A stretch of 51,285 nucleotides of DNA, from assembly GCA_030065935.1 (NCBI GenBank), contig JASJCP010000013.1, positions 1 through 51,285 on the forward strand, in the 5' to 3' direction. The notes beneath the pieces are model-generated. The model was not told the origin of the DNA and made no database searches. It saw only the letters and a list, made by a program, of their open reading frames with translations. Shown one piece after another: positions 15,722 to 24,646 of the stretch. The stretch's first letter is position 1; every line of letters starts with the position of its first letter. This DNA comes from Xenococcaceae cyanobacterium MO_167.B27. GTDB lineage: Bacteria; Cyanobacteriota; Cyanobacteriia; Cyanobacteriales; Xenococcaceae. Both the position numbers and the translations under genes were made by a program.

Positions 15722-17359
15722 ATGGAACAAACACATCCACAAAGAAAGTGGCAAGATTATTTTGGATTTAGTACCGATCACAAAGTCATCGGCGTTCAAT
15801 ATCTAGTTACAGCTTTCTTCTTTTATCTCGTAGGTGGTGCGCTAGCAGAAGTTATGCGTGTCGAACTAGCCACCCCCGATCCTGATTTTGTACAACCAGA
15901 GTTTTATAACCAGTTAATGACCATGCACGGGTCTATTATGTTATTTCTCTGGATTATTCCTGCGGGGGCTGCTTTTGCCAACTATCTGATTCCCCTGATG
16001 ATTGGGGCGGAAGATATGGCATTTCCCAGACTTAATGCAGTAGCATTTTGGATGATTCCTCCTGGGGGCATATTTTTCCTTTGTAGCTTTTTCGTCGGCG
16101 CACCCCAAGCAGGTTGGACATCCTATCCGCCCCTGAGTTTAGTTAGTGGTCTGTGGGGAGAAGAAATTTGGATACTCAGTGTCCTAGTTTTAGGAACTTC
16201 CTCCATGTTAGGGGGGATTAATTTCGTAACTACAATTCTCAAAATGCGCATACCTGAGATGGATATTCACAGTATGCCGTTATTTTGCTGGTCGATGTTG
16301 GCAACTTCCGCACTAATTATATTAGGTACTCCTGTATTAGCAGCAGCTTTGATTCTGCTTTCGTTTGACTTGATTGCTGGCACAGCTTTCTTTAATCCTG
16401 CTGGAGGAGGCGACCCCATTGTCTATCAGCATATGTTCTGGTTTTACTCCCATCCCGCAGTATATATTATGGTTTTGCCCTTTTTTGGGGTAATATCCGA
16501 AATTTTGCCAGTTCATGCCCGTAAACCAATATTTGGTTATCGTGCGATCGCCTACTCCAGTTTAGCGATTAGTTTCCTAGGCTTAATTGTTTGGGCGCAC
16601 CATATGTTTACCAGTGGTACTCCTGGTTGGTTACGGATGTTCTTTATGGCAACCACTATGATTATTGCTGTACCCACAGGAATTAAAGTCTTTAGTTGGT
16701 GTGCTACTCTTTGGGGCGGAAAACTCAATCTCAACAGTGCGTTACTCTTCGGTATAGGCTTTCTTTCTTCTTTCCTCATTGGTGGATTAAGTGGTGTCAT
16801 GGTTGCTTCTGCACCCTTTGACATCCATGTTCATGACACTTATTTCGTTGTCGCTCATTTCCACTACGTTTTATTTGGTGGTGCAGTGTTTGCCTTATTT
16901 GCAGCCGTCTATCACTGGTTCCCCAAAATGTCAGGGCGTATGGTTAATGAAACCTTGGGTAGAATTCATTTCATTCTGACTTTTGTCGGTTTTAATCTGA
17001 CTTTCCTTCCCATGCACCCCCTAGGTTTACAAGGAATGAACCGTCGTATTGCACTATATGACCCCCAATTCCAGGCGGTAAACGAACTTGTCACCATTGG
17101 CTCGTTTATCTTAGCAGTATCTACCATTCCCTTCCTGATAAATATGGTCTGGAGTGTCTTTAAAGGGGAAAAAGCACCCCGTAACCCTTGGAATGCTTTA
17201 ACTCTGGAATGGCAAACTTCTTCTCCTCCAATTATTGAAAACTTTGAAGAAGAGCCTGTATTATGGGCTGGTCCCTACGATTACGGTATAGATAGCGAAA
17301 GTATCGATGGAGATGAAGAGGTAGAAGATATGTTAGCAGAAGTAGGAAGTAGTAGCTAA
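15722..17359 (+). CDS. ctaD: Cytochrome c oxidase subunit I
   Basis: This 545-residue, twelve-helix heme-copper oxidase subunit carries low-spin heme, heme a3 and CuB. The low-spin heme ligand lies in MTMHGSIMLF. The CuB-histidine/tyrosine pair is in YSHPAVYIMVLPFFG, the two other CuB histidines in WAHHMFTSG, and heme ligands in HVHDTYFVVAHFHYV. In helix VI the sequence is YSHPAVY rather than HPEVY, so the D-channel glutamate of A1 oxidases is absent and a Tyr-Ser pair is present, as in A2-type oxidases. The C-terminal cytosolic tail is acidic. It is third in a block with ctaC and ctaE on the same strand. Confidence 0.97.
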   Translation: MEQTHPQRKWQDYFGFSTDHKVIGVQYLVTAFFFYLVGGALAEVMRVELATPDPDFVQPEFYNQLMTMHGSIMLFLWIIPAGAAFANYLIPLMIGAEDMAFPRLNAVAFWMIPPGGIFFLCSFFVGAPQAGWTSYPPLSLVSGLWGEEIWILSVLVLGTSSMLGGINFVTTILKMRIPEMDIHSMPLFCWSMLATSALIILGTPVLAAALILLSFDLIAGTAFFNPAGGGDPIVYQHMFWFYSHPAVYIMVLPFFGVISEILPVHARKPIFGYRAIAYSSLAISFLGLIVWAHHMFTSGTPGWLRMFFMATTMIIAVPTGIKVFSWCATLWGGKLNLNSALLFGIGFLSSFLIGGLSGVMVASAPFDIHVHDTYFVVAHFHYVLFGGAVFALFAAVYHWFPKMSGRMVNETLGRIHFILTFVGFNLTFLPMHPLGLQGMNRRIALYDPQFQAVNELVTIGSFILAVSTIPFLINMVWSVFKGEKAPRNPWNALTLEWQTSSPPIIENFEEEPVLWAGPYDYGIDSESIDGDEEVEDMLAEVGSSS

Positions 17360-17435
17360 CAGATTGTAAGGTGGGGAATGCTCCACCCTACCAAGCTCCA
17401 ATCAACAATTAACAATCAACAATTAACAAGTATCC

Positions 17436-18047
17436 ATGCAAAGTTCAGCCCTCAAAGAATCTCAAGTAATAGTAAATGGTCATCAAGAAATAGCTCATCA
17501 TGGACATCCAGATCATAGGATGTTTGGGGTCATTCTCTTCCTAATAGCTGATAGCATGACCTTTCTCGGGTTTTTTGCTGCCTTCTTAATCTATCGCGCT
17601 ATTATGCCAGTTTGGCCCCCTGAAGGTACGCCAGAATTAGAATTGTTAGTGCCAATTATTAACACAGTTATTCTTGTTAGCAGTAGTTTTGTAATGCACA
17701 AAGGACAAGTTGCCCTCAAAAAAAATGATATCAAAGGGTTGCAACTCTGGTTTGCTATTACTGCTGTTATGGGTTTAGCTTTCTTGTTAGGACAAGGTTA
17801 TGAATATTTCCATGCGGAAATGGGTTTAACAACTAATCTGTTTTCTAGCTGCTTTTTTGCCCTAACAGGTTTTCATGGTTTGCACGTTACTGTAGGAGTA
17901 TCACTAATCCTCTCAGTTTTGTGGCGTTCTAGAACAGAAGCACATTACTCTAGTAGTAGTCATTTTGGTGTGGAAGCTGCGGAAATTTACTGGCACTTCG
18001 TCGATGTTATTTGGCTAATACTATTTATCTTGGTTTATCTTTTGTAG
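17436..18047 (+). CDS. ctaE: Cytochrome c oxidase subunit III
   Basis: This 203-residue, five-helix form of subunit III is the short type found in many bacteria. Diagnostic stretches include RMFGVILFLIADSMTFLGFF, GFHGLHVTVGV and EIYWHFVDVIWLILFILVYL. Together with ctaC and ctaD it completes the core of an aa3-type terminal oxidase of respiratory or thylakoid membranes. It starts 76 bp after ctaD, in a spacer rich in CAACAATTAAC repeats. A strong terminator follows. Confidence 0.95.
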   Translation: MQSSALKESQVIVNGHQEIAHHGHPDHRMFGVILFLIADSMTFLGFFAAFLIYRAIMPVWPPEGTPELELLVPIINTVILVSSSFVMHKGQVALKKNDIKGLQLWFAITAVMGLAFLLGQGYEYFHAEMGLTTNLFSSCFFALTGFHGLHVTVGVSLILSVLWRSRTEAHYSSSSHFGVEAAEIYWHFVDVIWLILFILVYLL

Positions 18048-18073
18048 ATTTCCTTTGATTCAATTATTTTTCT

Positions 18074-18107
18074 AGGGTTTGGCATTGCTAAACCCTTTTA
18101 TTTTTTA
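18074..18107. terminator. Terminator after ctaE, overlapping the stop of the convergent glycosyltransferase
   Basis: The stem AGGGTTT (18074-18080) / AAACCCT (18090-18096) with a 9-nt loop is followed by TTTATTTTTT. It is a textbook intrinsic terminator for the oxidase operon. The minus-strand gene's stop codon (18088-18090) lies within it. Confidence 0.85.
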
Positions 18108-19233
18108 CCTTTTGATAAACAAGTTTAATTTTATGCGCGATCGCCTCCCAAGCGTAATTTTCCTTCACATAATTTAAACAAACTTCACTACTGGGTAAAT
18201 TGCGATCGCCCGATAAAGTCTCAATAATTCCCGATGCTAGTTGCTTAGAATCAACTCCTTCAAAAACCAAATCTGGGGAAAAAGGGCGTAAAATTTCGGG
18301 AATACCACCGATAGGAGTACCCATGACAGGTGTACCAGTAGCCAAAGATTCAACAACAATTAAGCCGAAACCTTCTAATGCAACTGTCGGCACAACAGAA
18401 AAATTAGCACCACGATAGCATAAGGGTAATTGTGGGTCTGGAATGTATCCTAGTAGCTGAACATTATTGCTTAAACCAAGTTCTATGATTTGAGTTTTTA
18501 GAGTAGCTGCTAACGCACCCGAACCTGCTATATAAAGCATAATATCAGGATAGCGATCGCTAACCTCAACCATTGCGGTAATTAAATTCTCTAGTCCCAT
18601 GCGTTTTGCCAAACGACGGACACAAAAAATAGTTGGTCGGTCTGGATGCCAATTTAGTGTAGTACGAGCTTCAGCAGGAGATAGATTAATGTTAAAGCGA
18701 TCTATGTCTGCTCCCCCAGGGATGATATTAATCTGTTCTAGGGGGACTCGATATTCTTGATGTAAAATATCCCTAAAAGTTTGAGAAAGAACAATAAATT
18801 GTGATGCTCTGTGATATACAGTTTTTTCAATATATTTTTTCAACCAAGTCGCAACGGGTTTTGGCACTTCCACATCACTTTCTAAAGCCCAAGGACCATG
18901 AAAATGAATTACTAAAGGTATATCTTTGATTAAATTTAGAAGAGGAAAAGTGTAAAGAGCAAAGTGAGAAACAATTAGATCGTATTGATTTTTAGCTAAT
19001 AGTTGAGAACAATTCTTTCTAACCCCTAACCACCGTTTTATAATAGAAGCATCCGCAGCAGCAAAAGCTGTGATTTTACCTCCAGTATTTTCTGTAACTT
19101 GTGGTGAACCAGCAACTAAACCTTGAACTTCTATTCCTACCGTTGGTAAATAGCGAGTGCAATCATAATAATAGCGATCTAGCCCTCCTGCTCTTTCAGA
19201 AAACCAACTCATGCCGATTTGTAAACTTTTCAT
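18088..19233 (-). CDS. GT4-family glycosyltransferase
   Basis: This 381-residue GT-B-fold enzyme transfers a sugar from a nucleotide-sugar donor and is expected at the cytosolic face of the membrane. An N-terminal GGLDRYYYDCTRYLP segment and a central RPTIFCVRRLAKRMGLENLI (after the linker, about 197-216) mark the two Rossmann halves. The retaining GT4 signature is EGFGLIVVESLATGTPVMGT with GGIPEIL, where the paired glutamates (E-x7-E) contact the donor. It is the most distal minus-strand gene of the polysaccharide locus and is separated from the rest by the opposite-strand hydrolase gene, so it probably has its own promoter. Donor and acceptor are unknown. Confidence 0.9.
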   Translation of the reverse strand: MKSLQIGMSWFSERAGGLDRYYYDCTRYLPTVGIEVQGLVAGSPQVTENTGGKITAFAAADASIIKRWLGVRKNCSQLLAKNQYDLIVSHFALYTFPLLNLIKDIPLVIHFHGPWALESDVEVPKPVATWLKKYIEKTVYHRASQFIVLSQTFRDILHQEYRVPLEQINIIPGGADIDRFNINLSPAEARTTLNWHPDRPTIFCVRRLAKRMGLENLITAMVEVSDRYPDIMLYIAGSGALAATLKTQIIELGLSNNVQLLGYIPDPQLPLCYRGANFSVVPTVALEGFGLIVVESLATGTPVMGTPIGGIPEILRPFSPDLVFEGVDSKQLASGIIETLSGDRNLPSSEVCLNYVKENYAWEAIAHKIKLVYQKVKNKRV

Positions 19234-19361
19234 ATATTGAGTTTAAAAATTGCTAATTTTATTGATATCGTTAATTAAAAAAATGATTACAAAATTCATT
19301 GCAGTTACAAGATAGATCTAATATTGCAGAACACAAACGGTAAATTTACGCCTATATAATC

Positions 19362-21344
19362 ATGAAATATATTAAGTTTATTACTGTATCATGCTTAAGC
19401 TTATTATTTACTATTTATACAACTATTAGCTGTGCTAATACTAATACTATATCTGCTCCTTATACAGATTCATCTTATTTAACTAACGTTCCCTTTGGCA
19501 GCCACTCCCATTGGCTACAGCCTTGGCGCGCTTATCTAGAGACAGTTCCTGCAACAGCTTTTCTTGATGGAGTAGGTTTAGTTTGGAATCAAAAAAATGG
19601 AAGAAATCCCGAATTATTTGCCAAAATGCTGTCCAAGAATGGCATACATCAGGTACGTTTTCAAATTAACTGGAGTACCCTCGATTATGATGATGAAACA
19701 AAACTTAAAGCGACAAGAGAAACCGAATATAAACAAAGACTGGTTGCTTTGAAAAAATATGGAATACGGCCTTTAATTTTACTTAATGCTCACCATGGTA
19801 CACCCTGTCCTTTTAAGTCTTCTAAATATACTTTAGCTAATGATGCTAGTGCAGGAGATGTTAAGGTTCATTTAGAAAATACGGAAGGGCTCAAGGTAAA
19901 TTATAGTGGTATTTCTAACTTGAGTAAGTATTGGGCAGCAGAAGCTATAATTACAGATATTTCTGATAATACTATTATCCTTTCTAAACCACTACCAGAA
20001 GATATCAAAGCAGGAAAGTCGGTTCGCATTGCTACGCTTAAATATCGTCCTTTTTCAGTACCAGGTAGCAAAGATTATGAAGAGACGATGGAAGGTTGGA
20101 AGCGATATGTGGGCAATGTAGCAAAGTTTACAACTGAAGTTTTAGGAACTACTCAAAGTTCTGACAAAGGCTTCGATCTCGAAATCTGGAACGAACTAAC
20201 TTTTGGCTCTAATTTTTTGTATATTAACAGATATTACGCTAATGAACCCTATGACTATAAGGAAAAAAGCATTTGGAGCAACTTAGTTCAAGAAACTGCC
20301 GACTATGTAGAAGCTAACTCAGCAAATTTTCAGGGCGTAAAAATCACCAATGGATTTTCTAACACAATCCCTTGGCCGGCATCTTCTGAACAGCCAAAAC
20401 GAATCAATGGAATTAGTAAACATCCTTATAGAAAACGTAACTATTATCCAGAAGACGAAAACAAGCATACTAAACCCTTGAATATGATTGGGAAAAGAAG
20501 TAATTTTGTTCCTTCTTACTCAACACTGTTTCCAGAGTATCAAGCTACGGCCTTACGCAGTGCGACTATTATTCGTGATATGGGACCGATTACATCCAAA
20601 ATTAACGGAAAAGAACACGGTCGTTACGCCAGGGGGATTGATGATGAAGTTCGTGTTTGGATAACTGAGACTAATATTAATCCTACTTGGATCGAATCTG
20701 AGATTACAGAGGAACGGGCTATCAAGCTTAAAGCAAAAACAACTTCCCGTTATTTCTGTTTTTATCTCAATAAAGGAGCTAAAAGAGTTTACTTGTATGG
20801 TATGTCAGGGGGAGATAAAGGTTGGGGAATAATCAAGCAAAGCTTTATCAACTATGCAAAGGATAATACTGCCTATCCTGCTAACGATAGTGAATATACT
20901 TCTTCTGCATTAGAAACTCTAAGCAATATTGTTACAAAAATGAGTAACGAAATTGACCGAAATTTAATAGATACAAGACCCCTAGAAATAGAATCCATCA
21001 AAGATTGGCACAATAACTATCAATTTTTAGGCAATGGAGATGAGGCTCACCCAAACCTTTATGACCGAGAAGTCTTTACATTTCTACCTTTTCAAGTCAA
21101 CAGTCAAAAATTTGTCATTCCCTACTATGTCATGACAAGGGATATCGGAAAAGCTGTGACACCAGAAGATTTTACGGTCACAATTAAAGGAGTTCAAGGG
21201 ACAAATGCATTGGTAACTGGCTACGATCCGATTAATGATATAGATATCCCTGTAACAGTAAAAAAACGGACAAAATCTAGCTTATCTCTCAAATTATCCA
21301 CAACAGACTATCCATACCTTTTAACTATTCAGGAAGATGGCTGA
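19362..21344 (+). CDS. Secreted clan GH-A-like glycoside hydrolase (candidate polysaccharide lyase/hydrolase)
   Basis: This 660-residue exported protein has an N-terminal signal of about 23 residues. TISC at 21-24 is a marginal lipobox, so it may be a lipoprotein. A TIM-barrel-type catalytic domain is suggested by QVRFQINWSTLDYD (97-110), PLILLNAHHGTP (137-148), the acid/base-like IWNEL with Glu278 and the nucleophile-like WITETN with Glu436, the Asn-Glu and Glu pair expected of clan GH-A. The region at about 160-225 looks like an inserted beta domain. The last 110 residues look like a beta-sandwich. It is the only plus-strand gene in the locus, and I infer that it trims or releases the polysaccharide made by its neighbours. 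The family number cannot be fixed, and it could instead have lost activity. Confidence 0.65.
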   Translation: MKYIKFITVSCLSLLFTIYTTISCANTNTISAPYTDSSYLTNVPFGSHSHWLQPWRAYLETVPATAFLDGVGLVWNQKNGRNPELFAKMLSKNGIHQVRFQINWSTLDYDDETKLKATRETEYKQRLVALKKYGIRPLILLNAHHGTPCPFKSSKYTLANDASAGDVKVHLENTEGLKVNYSGISNLSKYWAAEAIITDISDNTIILSKPLPEDIKAGKSVRIATLKYRPFSVPGSKDYEETMEGWKRYVGNVAKFTTEVLGTTQSSDKGFDLEIWNELTFGSNFLYINRYYANEPYDYKEKSIWSNLVQETADYVEANSANFQGVKITNGFSNTIPWPASSEQPKRINGISKHPYRKRNYYPEDENKHTKPLNMIGKRSNFVPSYSTLFPEYQATALRSATIIRDMGPITSKINGKEHGRYARGIDDEVRVWITETNINPTWIESEITEERAIKLKAKTTSRYFCFYLNKGAKRVYLYGMSGGDKGWGIIKQSFINYAKDNTAYPANDSEYTSSALETLSNIVTKMSNEIDRNLIDTRPLEIESIKDWHNNYQFLGNGDEAHPNLYDREVFTFLPFQVNSQKFVIPYYVMTRDIGKAVTPEDFTVTIKGVQGTNALVTGYDPINDIDIPVTVKKRTKSSLSLKLSTTDYPYLLTIQEDG

Positions 21345-21402
21345 TTCTCCGATTAGATTATTTCAATAAGTTGATTTGAAAACACCAAAATACTGATTTA
21401 TT

Positions 21403-22242
21403 TTAAAGTCGCCAAATATCAAGACTGATATCTAATAACTTTTCTAAATTTTTTATATCCTGCTCAAAAATATTTTCTAGACGTAATTTTGTTTCTGGAG
21501 ACATAGGGGCTAAAGTATATTTTGCACCATACTCAAGTACTTTCTGAAATCCTAAGACTTTCACCATGTTAACCAACCAATCTAAATCTTTATCTATTAG
21601 CTTATGTCTAACATAAGAACTGATCTCATTAAGCTTTTTAAACTTTGGTAAATAAGTTTGGTTTACTTTTTCCAAACCAGCTGAATCTGGAAATTCATCG
21701 AACTCAATTTCAAGAAATTTTGCAAGCTTTTGTTTTGTAAAGTTGACATTATTAACTGACTCTTCAAATATTAGACAGCAAAATTGTTTTTTATCAAAAT
21801 ATTTGAAATAATGAGCTAATTTTTGAGCATAAAGCCCTCGTTTGATTGCCCCAGGATGATCGATTATATATTCTTCAAATGATTTTCGATAATTGCTAAG
21901 ACGGACAGAATGACCATATTGTGAATATGCTCGATTAACTGGGTTACGCAAAATCACAATAAATTTTTGAATCGAATTTAGAGATGCAATTCTTTCAGCA
22001 CATACAGGAATATTTAAATATACTGGGGTGATTTCACCAATAGCTTGATAGGCGGTGGCTGTCTGTTTATCTGGAAAAAAAGACTCGTACCACTTCAAGC
22101 CTTTGTGATAATTTTTATTGAAAAATTGGAGTTCTTTACGTTTTTTTGGCATGTAAACTTGCGGATGCTGTTTAAGCAATTGGTACAGCCATGTAGAACC
22201 ACATCTTTCGGCACCTATACCGACAAAAGAAGGAAGTGTCAT
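21403..22242 (-). CDS. Sulfotransferase (PAPS-dependent), copy 1
   Basis: This is a P-loop-fold sulfotransferase of about 279 residues that moves sulfate from PAPS to a hydroxyl or amino group. The 5'-phosphosulfate loop is GAERCGSTWLYQLLKQHP near the N-terminus. The 3'-phosphate-binding strand is FIVILRNPVNRAYSQYGH. NQTYLPKFKK lies near the C-terminus. It resembles the heparan-sulfate-type sulfotransferase domain. The frame extends to TTG at 22257, but the ATG at 22242 gives MTLPSFVGIGAE, the usual spacing to the P-loop. It is the first of six sulfotransferases in the locus, all on this strand. Its acceptor is presumably a residue of the exopolysaccharide. Confidence 0.87.
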   Translation of the reverse strand: MTLPSFVGIGAERCGSTWLYQLLKQHPQVYMPKKRKELQFFNKNYHKGLKWYESFFPDKQTATAYQAIGEITPVYLNIPVCAERIASLNSIQKFIVILRNPVNRAYSQYGHSVRLSNYRKSFEEYIIDHPGAIKRGLYAQKLAHYFKYFDKKQFCCLIFEESVNNVNFTKQKLAKFLEIEFDEFPDSAGLEKVNQTYLPKFKKLNEISSYVRHKLIDKDLDWLVNMVKVLGFQKVLEYGAKYTLAPMSPETKLRLENIFEQDIKNLEKLLDISLDIWRL

Positions 22243-22258
22243 AATTAACTTTAGCAAT

Positions 22259-22386
22259 TTACAGTTTCTTTACATACTTTTTTACTCTTCGCGCCAGCAT
22301 TCGATCATCAAAATTATCTCTAGCTATCTGCTTCGCTTCTTTTGCAATCTGTAGAAACTCTAGCTGGCTGGATCGATCGATAGCTT
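22259..22386 (-). pseudogene. C-terminal fragment of a glycosyltransferase
   Basis: Read on the minus strand, this stretch encodes KAIDRSSQLEFLQIAKEAKQ and then IARDNFDDRMLARRVKKYVK before a TAA stop. The (A)RxxF(D)xxxLARRV pattern is typical of the last helix of GT4 enzymes. A stop lies just upstream in this frame, and the adjacent frame continues (YKEVEKLSIDP), which indicates a frameshift. The rest of the gene is gone, replaced by the dioxygenase gene. It is too short to be functional. Confidence 0.6.
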
Positions 22387-22402
22387 TTCAACTTCCTTGT
22401 AA

Positions 22403-23146
22403 CTAAATATACACAAGCTGATGGGATTTCAACTTGGTATAACGATTCACGGGAAAACCGACATCTGCTCTCATCAGTCTCATTGTCAATGACATTCGAG
22501 AATTCCCAGAGATATATGCCTTGCTTTTGTGATACATTGCTGAATGAAATACAAAGAACTGACCTTGCTTGAAGCAGAGTGTTTTTGCCGAAGCTTGGAA
22601 TTGACTGGGAAGTTCTCGCAAAAAGTGTTCCGATCCAGACTTCTCGCTCATAACCTTGAGATTGCGCTCAAATCCTTTGATCGGTTTATGTGATTTTGGT
22701 AAAACTTGTAGGGCTCCGTTACTGAGAGTTACATCATTGAGAGCGACAAACACAGAAAAATGATTGGATATCTCATCAAGATCGATCAATTTTTCATCCC
22801 CATCTTGGAAGTGTTTATCGTGATGCCAACTAACGTCTGATGACCCAGGTTCTTTTTTAAAAACGTTTGTTCTCCAGAGAATCAGTTTAGGAGCGCACAG
22901 CTTTTTCAAAATGAATGTTAGATTTTCATCTCTGATAATAGCTTGCATTTCAGGAAGATTTAAATGTCGGTTTAACAGAAATCGCCTTAATAGTTTCTCT
23001 GGCAGTAGCTTTCTCCACCTCATTTGTTCTCTTTCAAGCTTCGCGCTAAGTTGTTCGACAACGTCTTGATTAGCTAAATTGTATGTCTTACTATATCCTC
23101 TTTCGTCAAATATTTTTTTATCTTGATCTAGTTGTTCCGTAAACAT
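22403..23146 (-). CDS. PhyH-type Fe(II)/2-oxoglutarate dioxygenase
   Basis: This is a predicted non-heme iron hydroxylase of the phytanoyl-CoA dioxygenase superfamily, 247 residues if translated from ATG 23146. The iron facial triad is likely H108-x-D110 (WHHDKHF) and His206 (MYHKSKAY), with Arg217 (GNSRMSL) binding 2-oxoglutarate. GALQVLPKSHKP (144-155) is the characteristic strand-turn. The open frame extends 30 codons further to TTG at 23236, but the family normally starts as here with FTEQ...FDERGY, and a GGAG lies upstream of the ATG. Its place among glycosyl- and sulfotransferases suggests that it oxidises a sugar, lipid carrier or acyl substituent. The substrate is unknown. Confidence 0.8.
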   Translation of the reverse strand: MFTEQLDQDKKIFDERGYSKTYNLANQDVVEQLSAKLEREQMRWRKLLPEKLLRRFLLNRHLNLPEMQAIIRDENLTFILKKLCAPKLILWRTNVFKKEPGSSDVSWHHDKHFQDGDEKLIDLDEISNHFSVFVALNDVTLSNGALQVLPKSHKPIKGFERNLKVMSEKSGSEHFLRELPSQFQASAKTLCFKQGQFFVFHSAMYHKSKAYISGNSRMSLTMRLMRADVGFPVNRYTKLKSHQLVYI

Positions 23147-23490
23147 ATTCAAAAAAGCTCCACATTGAAATATCTGATTTAATAACCCAAATTCCGAACC
23201 ATAAACAAAACAAAATGGATTAAAAAAATAATACAAAAAATGATTCTCAGAGAGTGAATTGTAACACTGGGAGATAGAGAAGATAATACCAATTCTCGAA
23301 ACTAGCCAGATACATGACCAAATGATTTATTAAGAGGAAAAAACTGGTAAACTCTTAATTTATCTATTCCCTGTTCCCTGTTGCCTATTCCCTTGTCCTC
23401 TACTAAGTCTCTCGTAATGAGTGAGAAATGGTATAACTTTCAATTTTTACCTGTCAACTTTTACTTCTAATCCAAGTTCCTAGTTAGGTT

Positions 23491-24576
23491 CTAATTGAGA
23501 CCTAAAGTATTTATCATACGTTCTGCTAATTTTGACCAATCATAAATGCTTTCAGCCCGTTGACGAGCATTGCTACCAAGTTGAACTCTTAAATCTGGTT
23601 GTTCGCATAGTTTAGTAATTCCCTCTACAAGGTTTGCATTTCCTGGCTTTACCAAAACCCCTGCTTTACCGTTATCTAAGTCAATAATATTTTCTCCAAT
23701 TGCAGTAGCAACGCAAGCACGTCCCATAGCCATGTATTGCTTCAGTTTGGTTTCGGATCTAGCTTCTGAGTGGATGCCTTCCTCTAGGGTGTCAACGCAA
23801 ATATCCATAGCTGCTATGCAATGAGGCAATAACTCATCATCTACATATCCAGTCAATGTGAAATGCTCTGAGATATTAAGCTCTTTAACTCTTTGTTGAA
23901 AAACAGAAAAAGCTTCTCCAAATCCAACAATTAAAAAGTGAACATCATGATTTTTTAGTAGTTCTGGAGCAATCTCTAAAAGAGGTTGACCAGCAAAAGA
24001 TTTGCCTCTAATACCTAGATAACCTAAATATCCCACAATCGTTTTTTGAGGCAGATTGAATTGCTCAATAACTTTTTTAGGATTAGCATAGGCAGGATTG
24101 AAAGTTTCACAGTTTACCCCAACTGGCATATAAACGACTGTATTTTCACGATTTGGTCTCAGTCTGCGAGCTATTTTGACCTGAATATGACTAACTGCAA
24201 AAATATAATCAGCATTTAAGATATTTTGGTAACGCAACCAATGAATCCACTGCCATCTACTAGGAGGCTTTTGTGACCAGTCACAGTAGGCATCATACCA
24301 ATAAATAATTTTCTTGGCTTGCCAATGACTAAGATCTGCAGCACCATCATTGCAATATAAAACATAGTCAGTTGAAGGTTTTTGGGCAAGGGGCTTCAAA
24401 TAATTATTAAAAACTCTATCAAAGGGACGAGACCATTTATATTTTGTTAATGGTTTTACTCTTAAATGTTTAATGGTCAACCAGGATTGTAAAGAACTAG
24501 CTAGTTGAGAAGTTTGATAAGAAGTTGAGCGATTATCTGGTTGACCATACATTACTGTTAGAGATGGTTTGTGCAT
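23491..24576 (-). CDS. GT4-family glycosyltransferase
   Basis: This 361-residue GT-B-fold protein has an N-terminal half with an aromatic-rich WRWIHWLRYQNILNADYIFA segment. It has the domain boundary LPQKTIVGYLGYLGIRGKS and the C-terminal half motif EARSETKLKQYMAMGRACVA with DNGKAGVLVKPGN, equivalent to the donor-binding E-x7-E region of GT4 but with a less canonical spacing. No membrane segment is evident. It is preceded by a 70-bp gap from the next sulfotransferase, so it is likely in the same transcript. The specific sugar is not predictable. Confidence 0.85.
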   Translation of the reverse strand: MHKPSLTVMYGQPDNRSTSYQTSQLASSLQSWLTIKHLRVKPLTKYKWSRPFDRVFNNYLKPLAQKPSTDYVLYCNDGAADLSHWQAKKIIYWYDAYCDWSQKPPSRWQWIHWLRYQNILNADYIFAVSHIQVKIARRLRPNRENTVVYMPVGVNCETFNPAYANPKKVIEQFNLPQKTIVGYLGYLGIRGKSFAGQPLLEIAPELLKNHDVHFLIVGFGEAFSVFQQRVKELNISEHFTLTGYVDDELLPHCIAAMDICVDTLEEGIHSEARSETKLKQYMAMGRACVATAIGENIIDLDNGKAGVLVKPGNANLVEGITKLCEQPDLRVQLGSNARQRAESIYDWSKLAERMINTLGLN

Positions 24577-24646
24577 ATTTTGTTCTAGGTTTTTCTAACA
24601 AGAAAATTTTTCAATCATAAAGAATACTCTCTGACGGTTCATTTCA

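Noticed and set aside
16552-16979. Open frames opposite and in another frame of ctaD
   Set aside because: They are fully inside the well-supported oxidase subunit I gene.
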